A stretch of 64,000 nucleotides of DNA from Cristatella mucedo (Eukaryota > Bryozoa > Phylactolaemata > Cristatellidae). The translations under genes were made by a program, and so were the position numbers. Positions 1 to 27,796 of the stretch are shown here, one piece after another. The stretch lies in contig WPIO01000004.1 in NCBI GenBank assembly GCA_009760855.2, forward strand, positions 2,416,001-2,480,000. The letters run 5' to 3'. The notes below the pieces were generated by a model that saw nothing but the letters and a program-made list of their open reading frames with translations, was not told where the DNA came from and searched no databases. Each line of letters starts with the position of its first letter. Position 1 is the stretch's first letter.

Positions 1-320
1 AGTTCAATTTTATCGTCATTTCGTTTCAAGAAGTTTTCCGACATCCAGGATCGAATGTCGGCAAGGCAAGCGTTCAGTTTATCAGTAGCTGCAGCAGATT
101 CCGACGGTTTGAATGACAAATACAGATGAGCATCGTCAGCATAAAAATGATATCCTATTCCATGGGCCTCAATCACTTTCTTTTCCCAGAGGTTGAGTAT
201 AAATGGAGAACAGCAAGGGACCGAGAGCGGACCCTTGAGGGACTCCACAGGTGACCCGTCTCGTGTGTGAGACCTGACCCCCACACGACACGGATTGAAT
301 TCGACCAGACAAGTACGATT
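1..320 (-). mobile_element. LINE fragment, reverse-transcriptase core (CR1/L2-like)
   Basis: On the minus strand the translation gives [20 protein letters not shown], then YHFYADDAHLYLSFKPSES, then SWMSENFLK, the RT domain 4-5 region of CR1/L2-type non-LTR elements. It has at least one frameshift, so it is dead, and it is truncated at the window edge. Confidence 0.8.
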
Positions 321-389
321 TGAACCACGCCAGTGCCTTGTCTGCCAGACCGATCGTTGTTCCTAATCATTTAAGTAGAACATATTTGC

Positions 390-535
390 TTGCTGACCCT
401 GTGCATGCCACCACCCCTAAACATGTTAGGCTTGTTGTCATTGAGCAAGGTACCACTAACCATTCGATCGTGCTTCCTTGGCAGCAAATGTTACTACCTA
501 GAATCCTCTGAGGGCGTATGTATTGTTATTATCAA
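390..535 (+). mobile_element. LINE 3' tail, plus orientation
   Basis: Matches the 3' untranslated tail seen at 45465, 51155 and 61300: an ACTAACCATTCGATCGTGC block, a GCAGCAAATGTTACTACCTAG block, then a CTCTGAGGGCG block and a short ATT-like tail. The element body is absent (5' truncation). Confidence 0.65.
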
Positions 536-935
536 GTGAAAGCCTACATTGTGCCTGGCAATCACATCAGCAAGAGGGAAAGTATAAATCATGAAAAGAA
601 CGGGACCGAGCACAGACCGCTGAGGTATTTCATACTACAGAGGTTCCTCGGCTGACACGTGTCCACTCACATCAATACCCTGGAGTCTCCAACTGAAATA
701 GGACCTGAACCGTTGCAGCGCAGTGCCAGTGATACCCAGGCGAGATGAGAGACGCTCAAGAAGGACTTGGTGGTCGATAGTATCAAAAGCTGCCGAAAGA
801 TCGAGCAAAACCAGCTGCGAGACTCTACCTGTGTCTTCAATCCTAAGTAGGTCATTATACAGCCGAAGCCATGGCGACTATGTGGAGTGATTAGCTCTAA
901 AACCTGACTGGAACTTACTAGCAAGGTTTGCTGAC
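536..935 (-). mobile_element. LINE fragment, reverse-transcriptase domains 1-4
   Basis: Minus-strand translation reads ASKFQSGFRANHSTES, LVLLDLSAAFDTIDH, then LLERLSSRLGITGTALQ. It is nearly the same as the copy at 32410-33310, and is interrupted by substitutions and frameshifts. Confidence 0.78.
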
Positions 936-2140
936 TGCCGGAGCCACAGTAACACAACAGGGATGGCTGAGTGGAGCAGATGCGTCTTAAGCTGGGACTT
1001 GTACGATGCAAAGTCCCTGCAGATGGCGACGTGAGCCAGAAGTGAGTTCTAGAATCGTCGGTGCTTACGAGCTGAACACCCGATCGCCGTTAGATTTTAA
1101 TGTATTGCGTTGAGCGGAGATACGGCTAGAGCCCAAAGAGCGGCACGCAACTGCAGTAGACTTGAGCAGCAAGGCGGATCAAAGCCGATGCGAGCGAGTG
1201 AAGCGATCTGAGAGCCAGATATAGAGTCTTGAAGTCATTTCGATGCTTGATAGATAGCAAGCCATTATGGCTATTTCTTAGATGCTACCACTTCCTTGAT
1301 GTACTTGCAATAGTGATTTATTGTCAATCCACTCGGTCCCAGCTATCTGAGACCTTCTGATTTGAATTGCCGTTACTTAACAATGTATTTAAGGCCGGCC
1401 CTTTGATGAGGATTCCTTTCGAAGGCGTTGTTACGACTGTCAAGGTAGCAGTGTGGAGGAGAAACGATAGGCAACCAAATAAAGGCTGGCCCTGATTTGT
1501 AAAGTGTGCTGGTACGGTCGGCTGGAAATACACTATCGAGGACGTTTGAGCTACAAGTTTGAGGTTTTGCTGCAGCCAGCGAAGTGCAGAAAGAAGGGGT
1601 GTCACGCGGCAGCTACTCTGATGAAGACAGATCAGAGAAGCTGCCTAGTTTGAAGCCAGTTGTAGACTATTAAGAGAGCATGCCAGCAGTCCTAGAAAGA
1701 ATAAAGTAGAAGTAGACTATAGGCAATGTGACAAACACCCGAGCTAGTTCGGCTGTCCTACTCTTGCCCAGGAAGACCCCGACTTGGGCAAGGTTTCTCA
1801 GCTGAAAGTAGACCAAATTGAACATGGAGCCAATGTGCTCATTTAATGAAATTTAATTTAATGACAAGTCGTTTTGTAAATTTACGTCGTTCGACGGGCA
1901 GACATCGCTGGAGAGACGCTAGATAAGTCGATCCTGACGACGAGGTCTTCCCAACTCAAGGGTGACTAGGCTCGTCTGTCATTGTGAAGTTGGTCTCAGT
2001 GTCGTCCAGTTCAGGGAAGTCAGCGGCCATCCGAGTGCAAATGTCGTCGACGTAAGTAGCGAGGGGGGGAATTAAGTCGGATGCAGAAAAACGGCTCCAA
2101 GGATAAGTAGAGCTGAGTGTCGTCAGGCCTAGAATGGAAA
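935..2140 (-). mobile_element. LINE fragment, RT domain 5 to C-terminus
   Basis: On the minus strand DDTQLYLSLEP lies near 2120, then DDICTRMAADFPELDDTETN near 2000, then a degraded C-terminal segment, and the terminal pattern CRDFASYKSQLKTHLLHS near 1000. The order is that of one decayed CR1/L2-type copy read right to left. The central part is hard to align. Confidence 0.6.
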
Positions 2141-3382
2141 CCGGGATCGGCGGAGACGGACCCGTCGTTTCGTGCGAGGCGCGAGCTCATTTAGAACATT
2201 GGCCTCGGTGTCGGCCTGTACCGCGGCAGCGAGGAGGGAAGGTCGCTTGGCGAGCGAAGCCGAGGGGACGAAAGGTAGAGGACGCAGCGGACAGACTCAA
2301 TGTCGACAGAGCGTTTACGTTTCTCGACTGCTGATGGAATTTTTGCATGTCGAAACAGAGAAACACGCTTCAGGGAGAATGAAGCTCGCGTTAACTATAG
2401 CTCGCGAAATGTGCGCAGAAATGTTCGCCGATCTGGGTCGATGGGGCGCAATCGCGGGAAAATTTGATCTGTCGATGGTGTGGCCTTTTCTATGTGAGGA
2501 GGGTCTTGAACGCGAGCACTCACGTTAGATTGAATCGGGCAGTTCAAGCGTGCGAACTCGATGGGCAATTGACGTGAATGACACGAAGGTGGTTCCCTAG
2601 CGCAAAGAGCTGAGAGAAAGCCAGAAAATTTAGAGATGGCGAGGAGATTACTGCCAGGCGGACGGCAAATTATCGCCGCCCGCCGTCGGCCGCTTAGCGC
2701 TGGCCGGACAGCAGCGAACGAGCGAGTCACGAGAGCTGCTGAGCTGAGCTCAGCTCGAGCCGAGAAAAAGGCTTAAAATTGAAAGAGCTGCGGGCGGCAG
2801 GCGACGACGGCTACCCCACCCACCGCCAGGTTTCAACGATATCGGAGAATGAAAAAGGGGAGAGCAATTGTGCTGTAGCATTGGCGATAGCCAACCGGTT
2901 CGTCGGCTTCTGCCCGCTGTCTGAATAGCGGCGAAAATCTCAAAAGCGTCATGAGGTAGCGGGCTGCTAACAAATAAAGGTGCGGCAGCATCGCACGGCG
3001 ATTGAGCATTTCAGAGGCACAAGTTCACCGGGGTCACCGAGGTTATCATCGCCGTCATTATCACCGTCGGATTGGAGGTATTAGCAGCGGTTCTGACGGA
3101 AGAACGCGGGAAATTGCCAGTAAAATTAGTCGTCGCTTTAACGAGAGTACGAGCGTTGCGGTTAGTTTGTAACGACGTCGCCGCGGTCGGCGGCGAGAGA
3201 TTTCGCGTCCATTCTCGCGCATTATATCTGCAGCTTCGGCCAAACGAGCGTTCGCGGCATTCGCAGTATCGTCTGTCTGCGGCGTTCGTCGCTCGGATGG
3301 CTTCGATTTTGCGACATCTTCAGCAGCTGCGAGTTGGGCACCAGGGCCCCGATGCGCCGATTTCGCCGTTCGGTCACGATTG
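2141..3382. other. Unannotated flank of the CpG island
   Basis: About 1.2 kb of non-repetitive sequence with rising CG content towards the right. Open frames here show no recognisable domain and run on both strands. I see no gene that I can support. Confidence 0.4.
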
Positions 3383-3515
3383 TTCCAAGGTTCTCGCCTC
3401 GACCCAAGAGGTCTGGCCGAGGTCGTGGACTCAAGCCTCGCGGCGTACGCGAAGCGTCCGAATGGAGATTCAAGTTCTCCTAGGTCGCTCTGCAAATGAA
3501 TCGCATATCATATTA
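3383..3515 (+). mobile_element. Degenerate tRNA-derived SINE, type B
   Basis: Contains CTCGCCTCGACCC, GGTCTGGCCGAGGTCGTGG, a B-box-like segment, GAAGCGTCCGAATGGAGATT and AAGTTCTCCTAGGTCGCTCT, matching the better preserved copy at 60686-60820 but with more substitutions. Confidence 0.6.
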
Positions 3516-4930
3516 TACCGGCTGTCGCGGCGCTGAGCTGGCAAACGACGGACTCGCACGAAAGAAGCTCGGTCGCGCGCTCGCTCGCGCGCGCTCGAGC
3601 GACCGCCTGCGACTTAGGACCCGGCGCCGGTCGATGCCGCCGCCGCCGTCCGGCGCGGCTCGGCGGCGCGGCGGTGAGCGCCCGTCGCTCGAGGCGAACG
3701 TTCGCGTAACGGCCGCCGCTCGTCGCACGGCCGCGGGCGGGCGGGCGGGTCTGCCCTCGACGCCCTCGTCTTAATCGATGCTGCGCCGCGTGACCGACGA
3801 TGCGCCCCGCCCTCTCTCCTCCCCTCTGTGTGGCGGCCCGGTCGTGCGCATGCGCGCGAGCGCATATGTAGTACGCTGCAGCAGCTGATCGGGCGCTCAC
3901 TCGGCGTCGCGTCGCATTCCAGGTGAGCGTCCCGTCGTGCGCTCGGCTCGCGTGCGCTCAGCTCGCCGACACGCTGTGCGGACAGGCGAAGGAGAAGGTG
4001 CGCCGCCGCCGGAAGCCGGCTCCGCGCTCTGCTGCAGCCGCGAGCGCTCGCGTTCTCCTCCGCCGCCGCCGGCCGCCGGCAGGCGAGCTCCGGCCGGCGG
4101 CCGGCGACGCTGGGACCGGCGTATTGGGCAGAGCCCCGTCGCTTTCTTCCCGGCATTAGTGTGCTTTGTCGTCTGCTGCTGCGGCGGCGGCGGCGGCGGC
4201 TTGCCGGTCGGCTGGCGGCTCCTGGCGAGCGAGACGTGCAGCCCGTCCGGAGCCGCCGGTGCGGGCCAGGGCCGATTCTGCCTGCGGCTTCGGGTCCCTC
4301 AGACGGCGCCGGCGGGGATTAGCGCGATCTTCCTGCTGACAATGCGAGGGCGGAAGCCACTCAATACTCGGGCCACTAACCGGCGCGCGCGCGGGGGGGG
4401 GGCGGAAAGGGGCGCGGCGGGGCGGCTTCGTTCTGCGCCGCGGCCGGCGGGCGCCGGTCTGCGGTTTCGCCGTCTTTACCGCGTTTTCGTCGCGCTGCGA
4501 GCACGCGCTTGTGCGTTTCGCAGCGCGGAACGCCGTCCGCGGGACAAGCCCGGCGGTCGCAGCGCCCCCCCCCCTCCCTCGCGCGTCCCTGGGAACTCGG
4601 CGGCCAGTGCGCGGGTTCCGCCGGGCGGGGGCGGGCCCGGTGCAGCCACGTGGTGGTCGGCGGCGGCCGCCCGGCGCTAGCCAGCTTCCTGTCGTCGCCT
4701 TCCTTTGCCAGACCCGTCGGCTGACCAGTCGCTCCGACTCGCCGCCGCCGTCGGCTGCTGCGCATCGTCTCAGCCCCGGGTCAAGTCCGGATCAAGCCCT
4801 GCTCTTGCGTGCGCGTTTCACTTTTGATTTCCGAAGCGCCTTGAACGGGCGCGACGCTAAGGATCGCTCTCCGAGACGAAGCTTCGGGTGTTCGCCCGCC
4901 GCAGGCTTACGCTTATTTCTGTAGCGCACG
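3500..4930. promoter_or_regulatory. CpG-rich island, candidate promoter and untranslated first exon upstream of gene 1
   Basis: This stretch is far richer in G+C and in CG dinucleotides than most of the window. It contains a good donor-like site (CATTCCAG|GTGAGC) at 3922/3923. A TATA-like CATATGTAG lies near 3863, with an initiator-like TCACT near 3898. The simplest reading is a short untranslated exon spliced over about 7.5 kb to the acceptor at 11402. No protein family is recognisable here; the open frames are Arg/Ala/Pro-rich byproducts of base composition. It could equally be the promoter of a gene reading left. Confidence 0.45.
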
Positions 4931-4980
4931 CGTCGCCGGTTGACGTACTGTAGGGGCCGCGCGATAGTCCAGGACGTGTA

Positions 4981-5126
4981 CAGGTCGCTCGCTCTTTATC
5001 TGACCGAGGTCGCAGGTTCGAGTCATGCACAGGGCAATCCTGTATTGCCAGCTGCAAGCGATAGCCGGCTTTTGGCTCCTCTGCCGCTATACAAATGGGG
5101 CTGTCAAATCAGCTGATATTTGTTTA
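4981..5126 (+). mobile_element. tRNA-derived SINE, type A
   Basis: Head GAGGTCGCAGGTTCGAGTC (B-box-like), middle ATTGCCAGCTGCAAGCGATA, and tail CTGCCGCTATACAAATGGGG followed by TGTCAAATCAGCTGATATTT. Type A copies occur at least eight more times in the window. Confidence 0.7.
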
Positions 5127-6821
5127 ACCTGCAGTTTATGACCTCCCCGCCCCTCCTCCCTCCACCAGACCTCTCTCAAGCTCAGTGGCCCGGTCGCGAA
5201 CGGCATTACTGATGCATTCAAAACCGGTGACCGATGTGGCGGCTTATGTAGTCGCTTCAAGTGCACATCCTCTACAGGGTGGGAGTGCCACATCCTCTAA
5301 AGGGTCTCTGGTCCAGACTCACAGGCCTGCTTCGGGAAACGTTTGCTGACAGCCAGGCCGCTGGCCCGACGCTAGAAAGCCAATCGGCTGCGATCGAGTC
5401 TTTTCGACTGTGGCAAAAGCCGGTTCATCGTTAGCTTATTTTTTCAGTTCTGGTATGGTGGGGTTTGGTGTGGGCCAACTTGGCTTCACCGCCTGACCGC
5501 GGCCTGACATTCGGCACTCGAACAGAGTTTTCGGCTTTTGGTGGCAGTGGGCAGACTGTTCTGACCCGGTGCTACGCGGACCCTGTGCGGCCCACGTGAC
5601 TTGACTGTGGCTGCAGGCATAGGAGCCATAGGCGGCTTCGATCCTATTCCGACAGGTGCTGATACATCGAGCCACCCATCCTCCGGAGGGGGGAAAGTCA
5701 AATGTCGTGCTTCGATTGACATCTCTGCCGTCCAATCATTCATGTCTGATATTTGGTATCAACTTGTTTTTACATCTTCATTGCATTAAGCCGACCTGTT
5801 TGTTGTTTGTAGAGGATTGTTTTAAGCATCCAGTTACTAGCACTGCTTCCATGCATGCAACGCAGCGCTTGTGCAAGAGTGGTGTTATTTTGGGTGTCGT
5901 TGTTCTTAGGGGATGCCTGCTCCATAGCCGAGCCGACGGTGTCAGTGGATTCTCGATAGATTTCGGAAAAATCAGTCGCGTGATGTAAGTCATTTAGGCA
6001 CTGATGTCCCTTGTGCTAGCTGAATGATTGGTCAAGATAGCATGGGCGAAGAAACTCAGGGGTACTGGTCCAAGAATTTACTTGTATTCGGCTCATTTTG
6101 CTAAGCAGCAGCTGGCTGAGACACGACACCCAGTTTACCAGCATGCAAGGACTTCATTGGGCAGCAAGCAAATGAGGTTGCAGTGGCCATCTTGTCGGGA
6201 ACACCAGTGCCCCATCATGACTCAGGCAGGCACAGTAGCCATCCTCACTCCCTGCTGTCGTCTGTTCTCTTGTTTGTGTGTGGTTTTAATTAGTTGTTTA
6301 GTCAGTGGCGGTCGGTAGGTGTGCAAAACGCGAGACACGTGAGCAGATCGACTGCATGTGACTTCGAGGGCAAGCAAAGGGCACGGGGGGGGGGTGGTGC
6401 AGTGCTCAAGGCCAACCAGTGGATGCTGGCGTTGAGCCAACTTTCCTGTGCAGCTAGCTGCCTTTAGTGAGTTGTTCAACCTCCCGCCTTTTGTCGGCCG
6501 TGAGCTCCAGCACGGCTGAGATGGTCCGATGAACGCTCCTGATCATCTTGCCTTTCCTGCTGCTCGGGCTCCAGGCACAATACCGTGCCGTGGCATAATT
6601 GCCTCAGGGAGAGGGTATCCTTGCTGATTTGCCTGGATGGACCTGTAGGCTCGGCCTGCTTCATCGAACGTCGAGAAAGCGAATTCTGCCTTTGCACAAG
6701 CAACTGTTGTCGCAGAGCCTCTCGTAACAAAGAAGACCGTGTGAAATACACTGATCTCACATCAGCTTTGGAAAAGCTGAAGGGATTTTCAGGCGATCAT
6801 ATGAGCCACGATGGCATGCTT
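5127..6821. other. Non-coding interval
   Basis: No family-level similarity is visible in any frame. It contains a G10 homopolymer at 6385-6394. Open frames are short and unsupported. Confidence 0.4.
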
Positions 6822-6985
6822 AGGTAAGGGGTTGCCTCTCACGACCTTGGTCCCGAGATCGCAGGCTCGAATCCTGCAGTGTGCGATGACCTTTACGGCT
6901 ATCACCACTGCAAGCGGTGGTGATAGCCGTAAATACTCTTCTGTCGCTATACAAAAAGTGGCTGTTAAGTCAGCATGTATTTATG
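6822..6985 (+). mobile_element. SINE type A copy carrying an internal perfect inverted repeat
   Basis: Recognisable type A head (CTCGAATCCTGCAGTG) and tail (TGTCGCTATACAAAAAGTGG). Where other copies have ATTGCC-type sequence before TGCAAGCG, this one has an inverted copy of the right-hand side, giving 17-bp perfect arms at 6892-6908 and 6917-6933 with an 8-base loop. Confidence 0.75.
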
Positions 6986-8208
6986 CTTCTGTACGAGCAT
7001 CAAACATTGGAGGAATGACAGGCTCAGACGTCCATGCCACGAGCTAGTACTTCATGACACCCCTTCTTGTGGATTATTTTGCCTGAGATGGCGATGCAGT
7101 GTACATCGGCTGTGCTTGCTGCATCCACAGTTAATGCTGAAATGTTCTTCCGTGAGCTCTATTACTACAGAGGCACCTTTCTGACATCCATCCACCAATC
7201 GTCTGATCAGACTTTCAAAATGGTGCACGGAAGACTTGCATAGCTGCCGTGCCGGTCAACTAGTGCAAAAAAGGATTTGGTGATCATGTAGACTGTCCTA
7301 ATTTAACCACTCGATGGTGTAGTAATGTCCCGAATAGGCCTGGCTGAACGCCATCAGGATGCAGTGGGTAAGTAGAGGCTGTTTTGATTGAGTCGATGAT
7401 GATGAGTAACTCGAAATAAGGAGACCATTCCTCTTACTATTTATTATGCTAGCAGTACTCTGGCAGACAATAAAAAGTGCCACCACCCAAAGTGCAGCAA
7501 CGTATGGTGATGACTGCAGCATGACAATTGGGGGACAAGGCAGCAGGCAAGCAATTGATTGGGGGGTGGGCCGATGGTGGGGCGAAGCCTGGACTGCTCC
7601 GGTGAGATCGCCAGCCGATCCTGTAGCTTTCGGCAGGCACAGGGCCGAGCAGGGAGCGACAGTGCAAGCCTGCGTCGTGAGCAGAGGCCGCGGCCCATGA
7701 CCCCGGGCGTGTACCTGATCGAGGGTACACTTCTTCGACTCTGTGCCAATCAACAAGCTTGAGTACACATTGCGACAGACCAGCAGTGGCTTGGAAGCTG
7801 ATTTCGGAGCTGGCCGTGGACAGTTGCACTATTACCAGTCCACAACACCCCCCACCCTGTTGACAAGCGAGCCACCAACAACCGCAGTTTCGGCACACCA
7901 TCACAACCGAATTGGCAGCAGTTACTCATGGCCGTCGGGATACTGTTTGCCCCCCAATCGGTGAGTTCCACGTCTTTTGCAAGCTGGAGGCTCTGGGTGC
8001 CCATGAATGTGTGCACAGCAGCAAGGGAGAACTACACGTATGGCAAAAGCTAGAGCAAGCCAGCAACTTACAGCCTCCGCTGAGCGAAGGGCTGGGAATA
8101 CGAGGTTGCTTGGTCCCTAACTTTGCAAAACACCTGGAACCAGACACCTGCAAGAAAAGGCACATTCGAAATCGGTGAATCAATGGTTTCGGTATGTTCG
8201 AATGCTAG
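6986..8208. other. Non-coding interval
   Basis: Mixed unique sequence, no protein homology seen. A (TG)n array begins at its right edge. Confidence 0.4.
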
Positions 8209-8209
8209 T

Positions 8210-8279
<70 letters not shown>

Positions 8280-8286
8280 GCGTGTG
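8209..8286. repeat. (TG)n microsatellite
   Basis: About 39 TG units with a few TGCG interruptions at both ends. Confidence 0.97.
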
Positions 8287-9081
8287 GGGGGGTGGGTGGG
8301 AGGAAGGGAGCAGAGACTGCAGTCTTCGGTGCTGGTGGCTAAGTTTGCAGGCATACATATAGCTTCCTGATTGCTAGACGTAGTCCCCCTGCCAAGGAGA
8401 TTGCACTTCATTTGTACACGCGTTCATGAGATTTGCTTATAATGTTGCACTGGTTACAAAACAGGCATACACCGCGCTTCTTTTGAGATGTAATTACCAA
8501 GCAAACTGATTAGCAACCTATTTTCTGCTCATCATTTTGCATTTAGCAGGTGTCACGTTTAAAGCATGGAATTCTCGGATGGTCTTGTCTATGATGTAGT
8601 CGTTCTCAATGCCTGGTAAGTCTGTGAGCAGACAAGGCCAAACATGTTTGGTTCAGTAAGAACGAGTCATCAGTCCTCTGGCTCCTAGCATCTCGTGCTA
8701 GATTTAATGACTTGGCTCTTGGCTGCAAGTTGAACTGAGCCATCTCCCTACTCCAGGAGCTGCCTGTGTGGGGGGATGCAGCTTCTTTTGCCATCCATGC
8801 TGCATGCCGCTGCACAAAGTGGCAGCAGCACTATGCGCAGCATCTAGTACACACATTCTATGCCAAAAGGAAAGTGCTTTTCAGCTTGCTAATAAACAAA
8901 TCCAGAAAGCAACAACTTCAAGACAGAATATAAATTATATATCTTCCAAAACACCGCCATGTGTAGAATATGAGCAAAGGAAGTGAACTGGAGGGCACCG
9001 CTTCCAGCAGTGGCCGGCAAATGAAAGCAATACCAGGCTCAAAACGACGTCTGCGCCGACGGCTGGCTTTCCAATACTGAT

Positions 9082-9082
<1 letters not shown>

Positions 9083-9171
<89 letters not shown>

Positions 9172-9178
9172 ACACACA
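9083..9178. repeat. (CA)n microsatellite
   Basis: About 48 CA units, nearly pure, with a single CAGACA interruption near the right end. Confidence 0.97.
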
Positions 9179-9560
9179 GAGATTTGGGGGCATGCATACG
9201 GCAGCCATCGATCCAGAATATTGTTCCTTGATTTTGGATTTCTTGTTTTGAATAATTTTTGGACCAAAGCAACCGCAAATTTCTTGATTACACATCTTCA
9301 TGGAGGTCACAAAGTGCTGGCTCACTAAAGTTTTACCATGGGAAGTAGTTTCGATTGCTATTCGTGCATTGATTGAACCTCATTACCTCTTATTGTTTTA
9401 AATCTTAAGGAATTTCCTATTGATCTTATGCTGCTTAAATGTCTATGGCCACTACTATGCCTGTACAACCAACCATATACATCGTACGTACAATCACCAC
9501 TCATGCACTTGCTCATTTATGTATTAAAACATTATATATGTATATTAAACAATATATGTT

Positions 9561-9582
9561 GTATATATATATATATATATAT
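9561..9582. repeat. (TA)n microsatellite in an AT-rich block
   Basis: Short TA array within about 150 bp of AT-rich sequence (9480-9610). Confidence 0.9.
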
Positions 9583-9609
9583 TAAAACATATATTATGTA
9601 TACATAACG

Positions 9610-11359
9610 CATTTGTCGGTGCACGTGTGCTCCTTCAGGCACAAGGCTCGGCGCTGCTTGGCAACCTCGTCAGCTCATTTGCAGGTATTAGTGAGTGCGT
9701 GTGGGCTCGTGCAAGCTCGTGCTCGTTCATGTAGCCGCAGAGAAGCCTCGGTGACTATCACCACGGCCTGCAGTGGGCTCTCTGAAGAATTCGAGCCTGC
9801 GACCTGGAATGGTGAGAGCCAGCCCTTTACCGCAAGGCTATCTGTCGTCAGCCATCGCCGTCTATCGGCCATCATTTGGAGCGCTAATGCTCTTCATCGC
9901 AGCTTGATCGTGCGCTTGAGCCAGCGCTACGCACCATGCCGACGAAGGTAGAGAATCTCTATAGAGACTCGTTAGGTGGCGACCTGCCGGACCCTGCCCA
10001 GCAGCCTCCTTGTTCCTCAGCAGCCTCCTTGTTCCCCAGCTCCAGAGCTCCCTCCTCTAGCTTCCTTCCCCCCCCCCAGTCGCCCTCAGGATTGTAGTTT
10101 GGCCCCCAGAGTCATATTGTTCGGCTTCGAGCAAGATCAATTTGAAGCACGATGGATGGTTCAGGATGTGCAGGGGTAGAGTGCTAGCCATTAACGACCG
10201 CCCGCAGCCCGCCCGGCAGACAGGCAGACAGCAGTGTCGGGCTGCTCGATGCCACCAGAGCCCGGCCTTTGCCCACGGCTGCCAGCGCATGCGGCTGCAG
10301 CAGCCGCAGCAGCAGCCAGCAGTCGTTGGCAGCGGCTGCTTTGGCACCGCTCTACGTACCCATCGAGGCCGCTCGTGCTGCCGAGCTGTGGTCACTGCCT
10401 CTGCCAGGAGCCCCTGCAGCTGCTGCTGCTGCCAAAGCAAAGTCCGAGCTGACTCATCTGGCCGTGCCCTGACTCCGGTGCTCTCCTGACTCTGATCTGG
10501 CGTTCTCTCCGTTATTTCTGAGCTCGCAGTTTCGATTAACTGGTCACTGGTGAGTCCGCCGCGAATTCATCTCGATTCAGGCGATTGCAAGACCGACCAG
10601 CAGTTTCAAGGAACTGCTGCTGGGGGGGGGAGGAGGGGAGGCCAGGCAGGGCCAGCTCTCGGTAGGAGCCAGCTGACTGGCAGGGACCAACTGGCTGGCT
10701 GGCAGTCAGGCCGCCGGTAGGTAGGTACACCGACTCCCGGCCTGCCTCGTGCACAGCACGTGCCTGCCTGCCTGCCTGCCCAGGCTTTGTTAGGCAGCCC
10801 GGACAATGAGGCTTTCAGAGTGGCTGCCGAGTAGAGTGGCCCAGCCGGCCTGTGCTGCTGCTGCTGTCGTCACATTAGTCACGAGCTTCGCCGGCAGCGC
10901 TTCGGCAGCTGGCCGGCTCTGCACTTTGCTCTGCACCCCTACTCCATTGCTCGCTCTCGCTCCGCATGGGATCAGAGGTGGCAGAGCAGCAGCTGCCGCC
11001 TCTCGAGTGCTGCCGACGCAGCCGCCCGCCTGCATCGGCAGGCTAGAGCGTTGGCTTGACCCTTTAACACTACCAAGCTGCAGGCTTGCCTGCCCTGCTC
11101 TAGTAACTGCTGGTCTGCGACAGTCTGTATTTGCTGGATTTGTAGCCAGCCAGCCAGCCCGGCGGCCGACCTGTCTCCAGCTCGCTCGACCACTTCGTTG
11201 CAGCCGCCGACCGTCTGCCTCGGCACACAGGCCGCCTCTGCGCGCTCACCTCCGCCGGCACTGCGAGCGGCTACTGCCGGCCGCTCTCCGCCGCCGCTCT
11301 CGCGAACGTTCGCGGAGCGCCACCTGCCACCGACCGCTGCTTCGCGTCCGCGTCTTCTC
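9610..11359. other. Upstream flank of the gene 1 coding exon
   Basis: No conserved coding signal is visible. G+C and CTG/CAG triplets rise from about 10200, and CG density rises from about 11150. If the acceptor at 11402 is used, this is intron. Otherwise it may include an alternative promoter. CCTG repeats occur near 10762-10780. Confidence 0.35.
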
Positions 11360-11413
11360 CTTCCTGTGTCGCTCGGCACCGACTGCTAACCCGGCGCCTC
11401 AGTCACACTCGAC
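11360..11413 (+). promoter_or_regulatory. Splice acceptor and 11-nt leader immediately before the gene 1 start codon
   Basis: A pyrimidine-rich run (CTTCTCCTTCC) and a branch-point-like TGCTAAC precede GCGCCTCAG ending at 11402. Only 11 bases then separate it from the ATG. The same arrangement, with 16 bases, occurs in gene 2. This argues that the ATG exon is not the first transcribed exon, or that a spliced leader is added in trans. Confidence 0.5.

Positions 11414-27796
<16,383 letters not shown>

Noticed and set aside
3937-4680. 247-codon frame in the CpG island
   Set aside because: Arg/Ala/Gly/Pro-rich composition follows from base content, overlapping frames are open on both strands, and no motif is visible.
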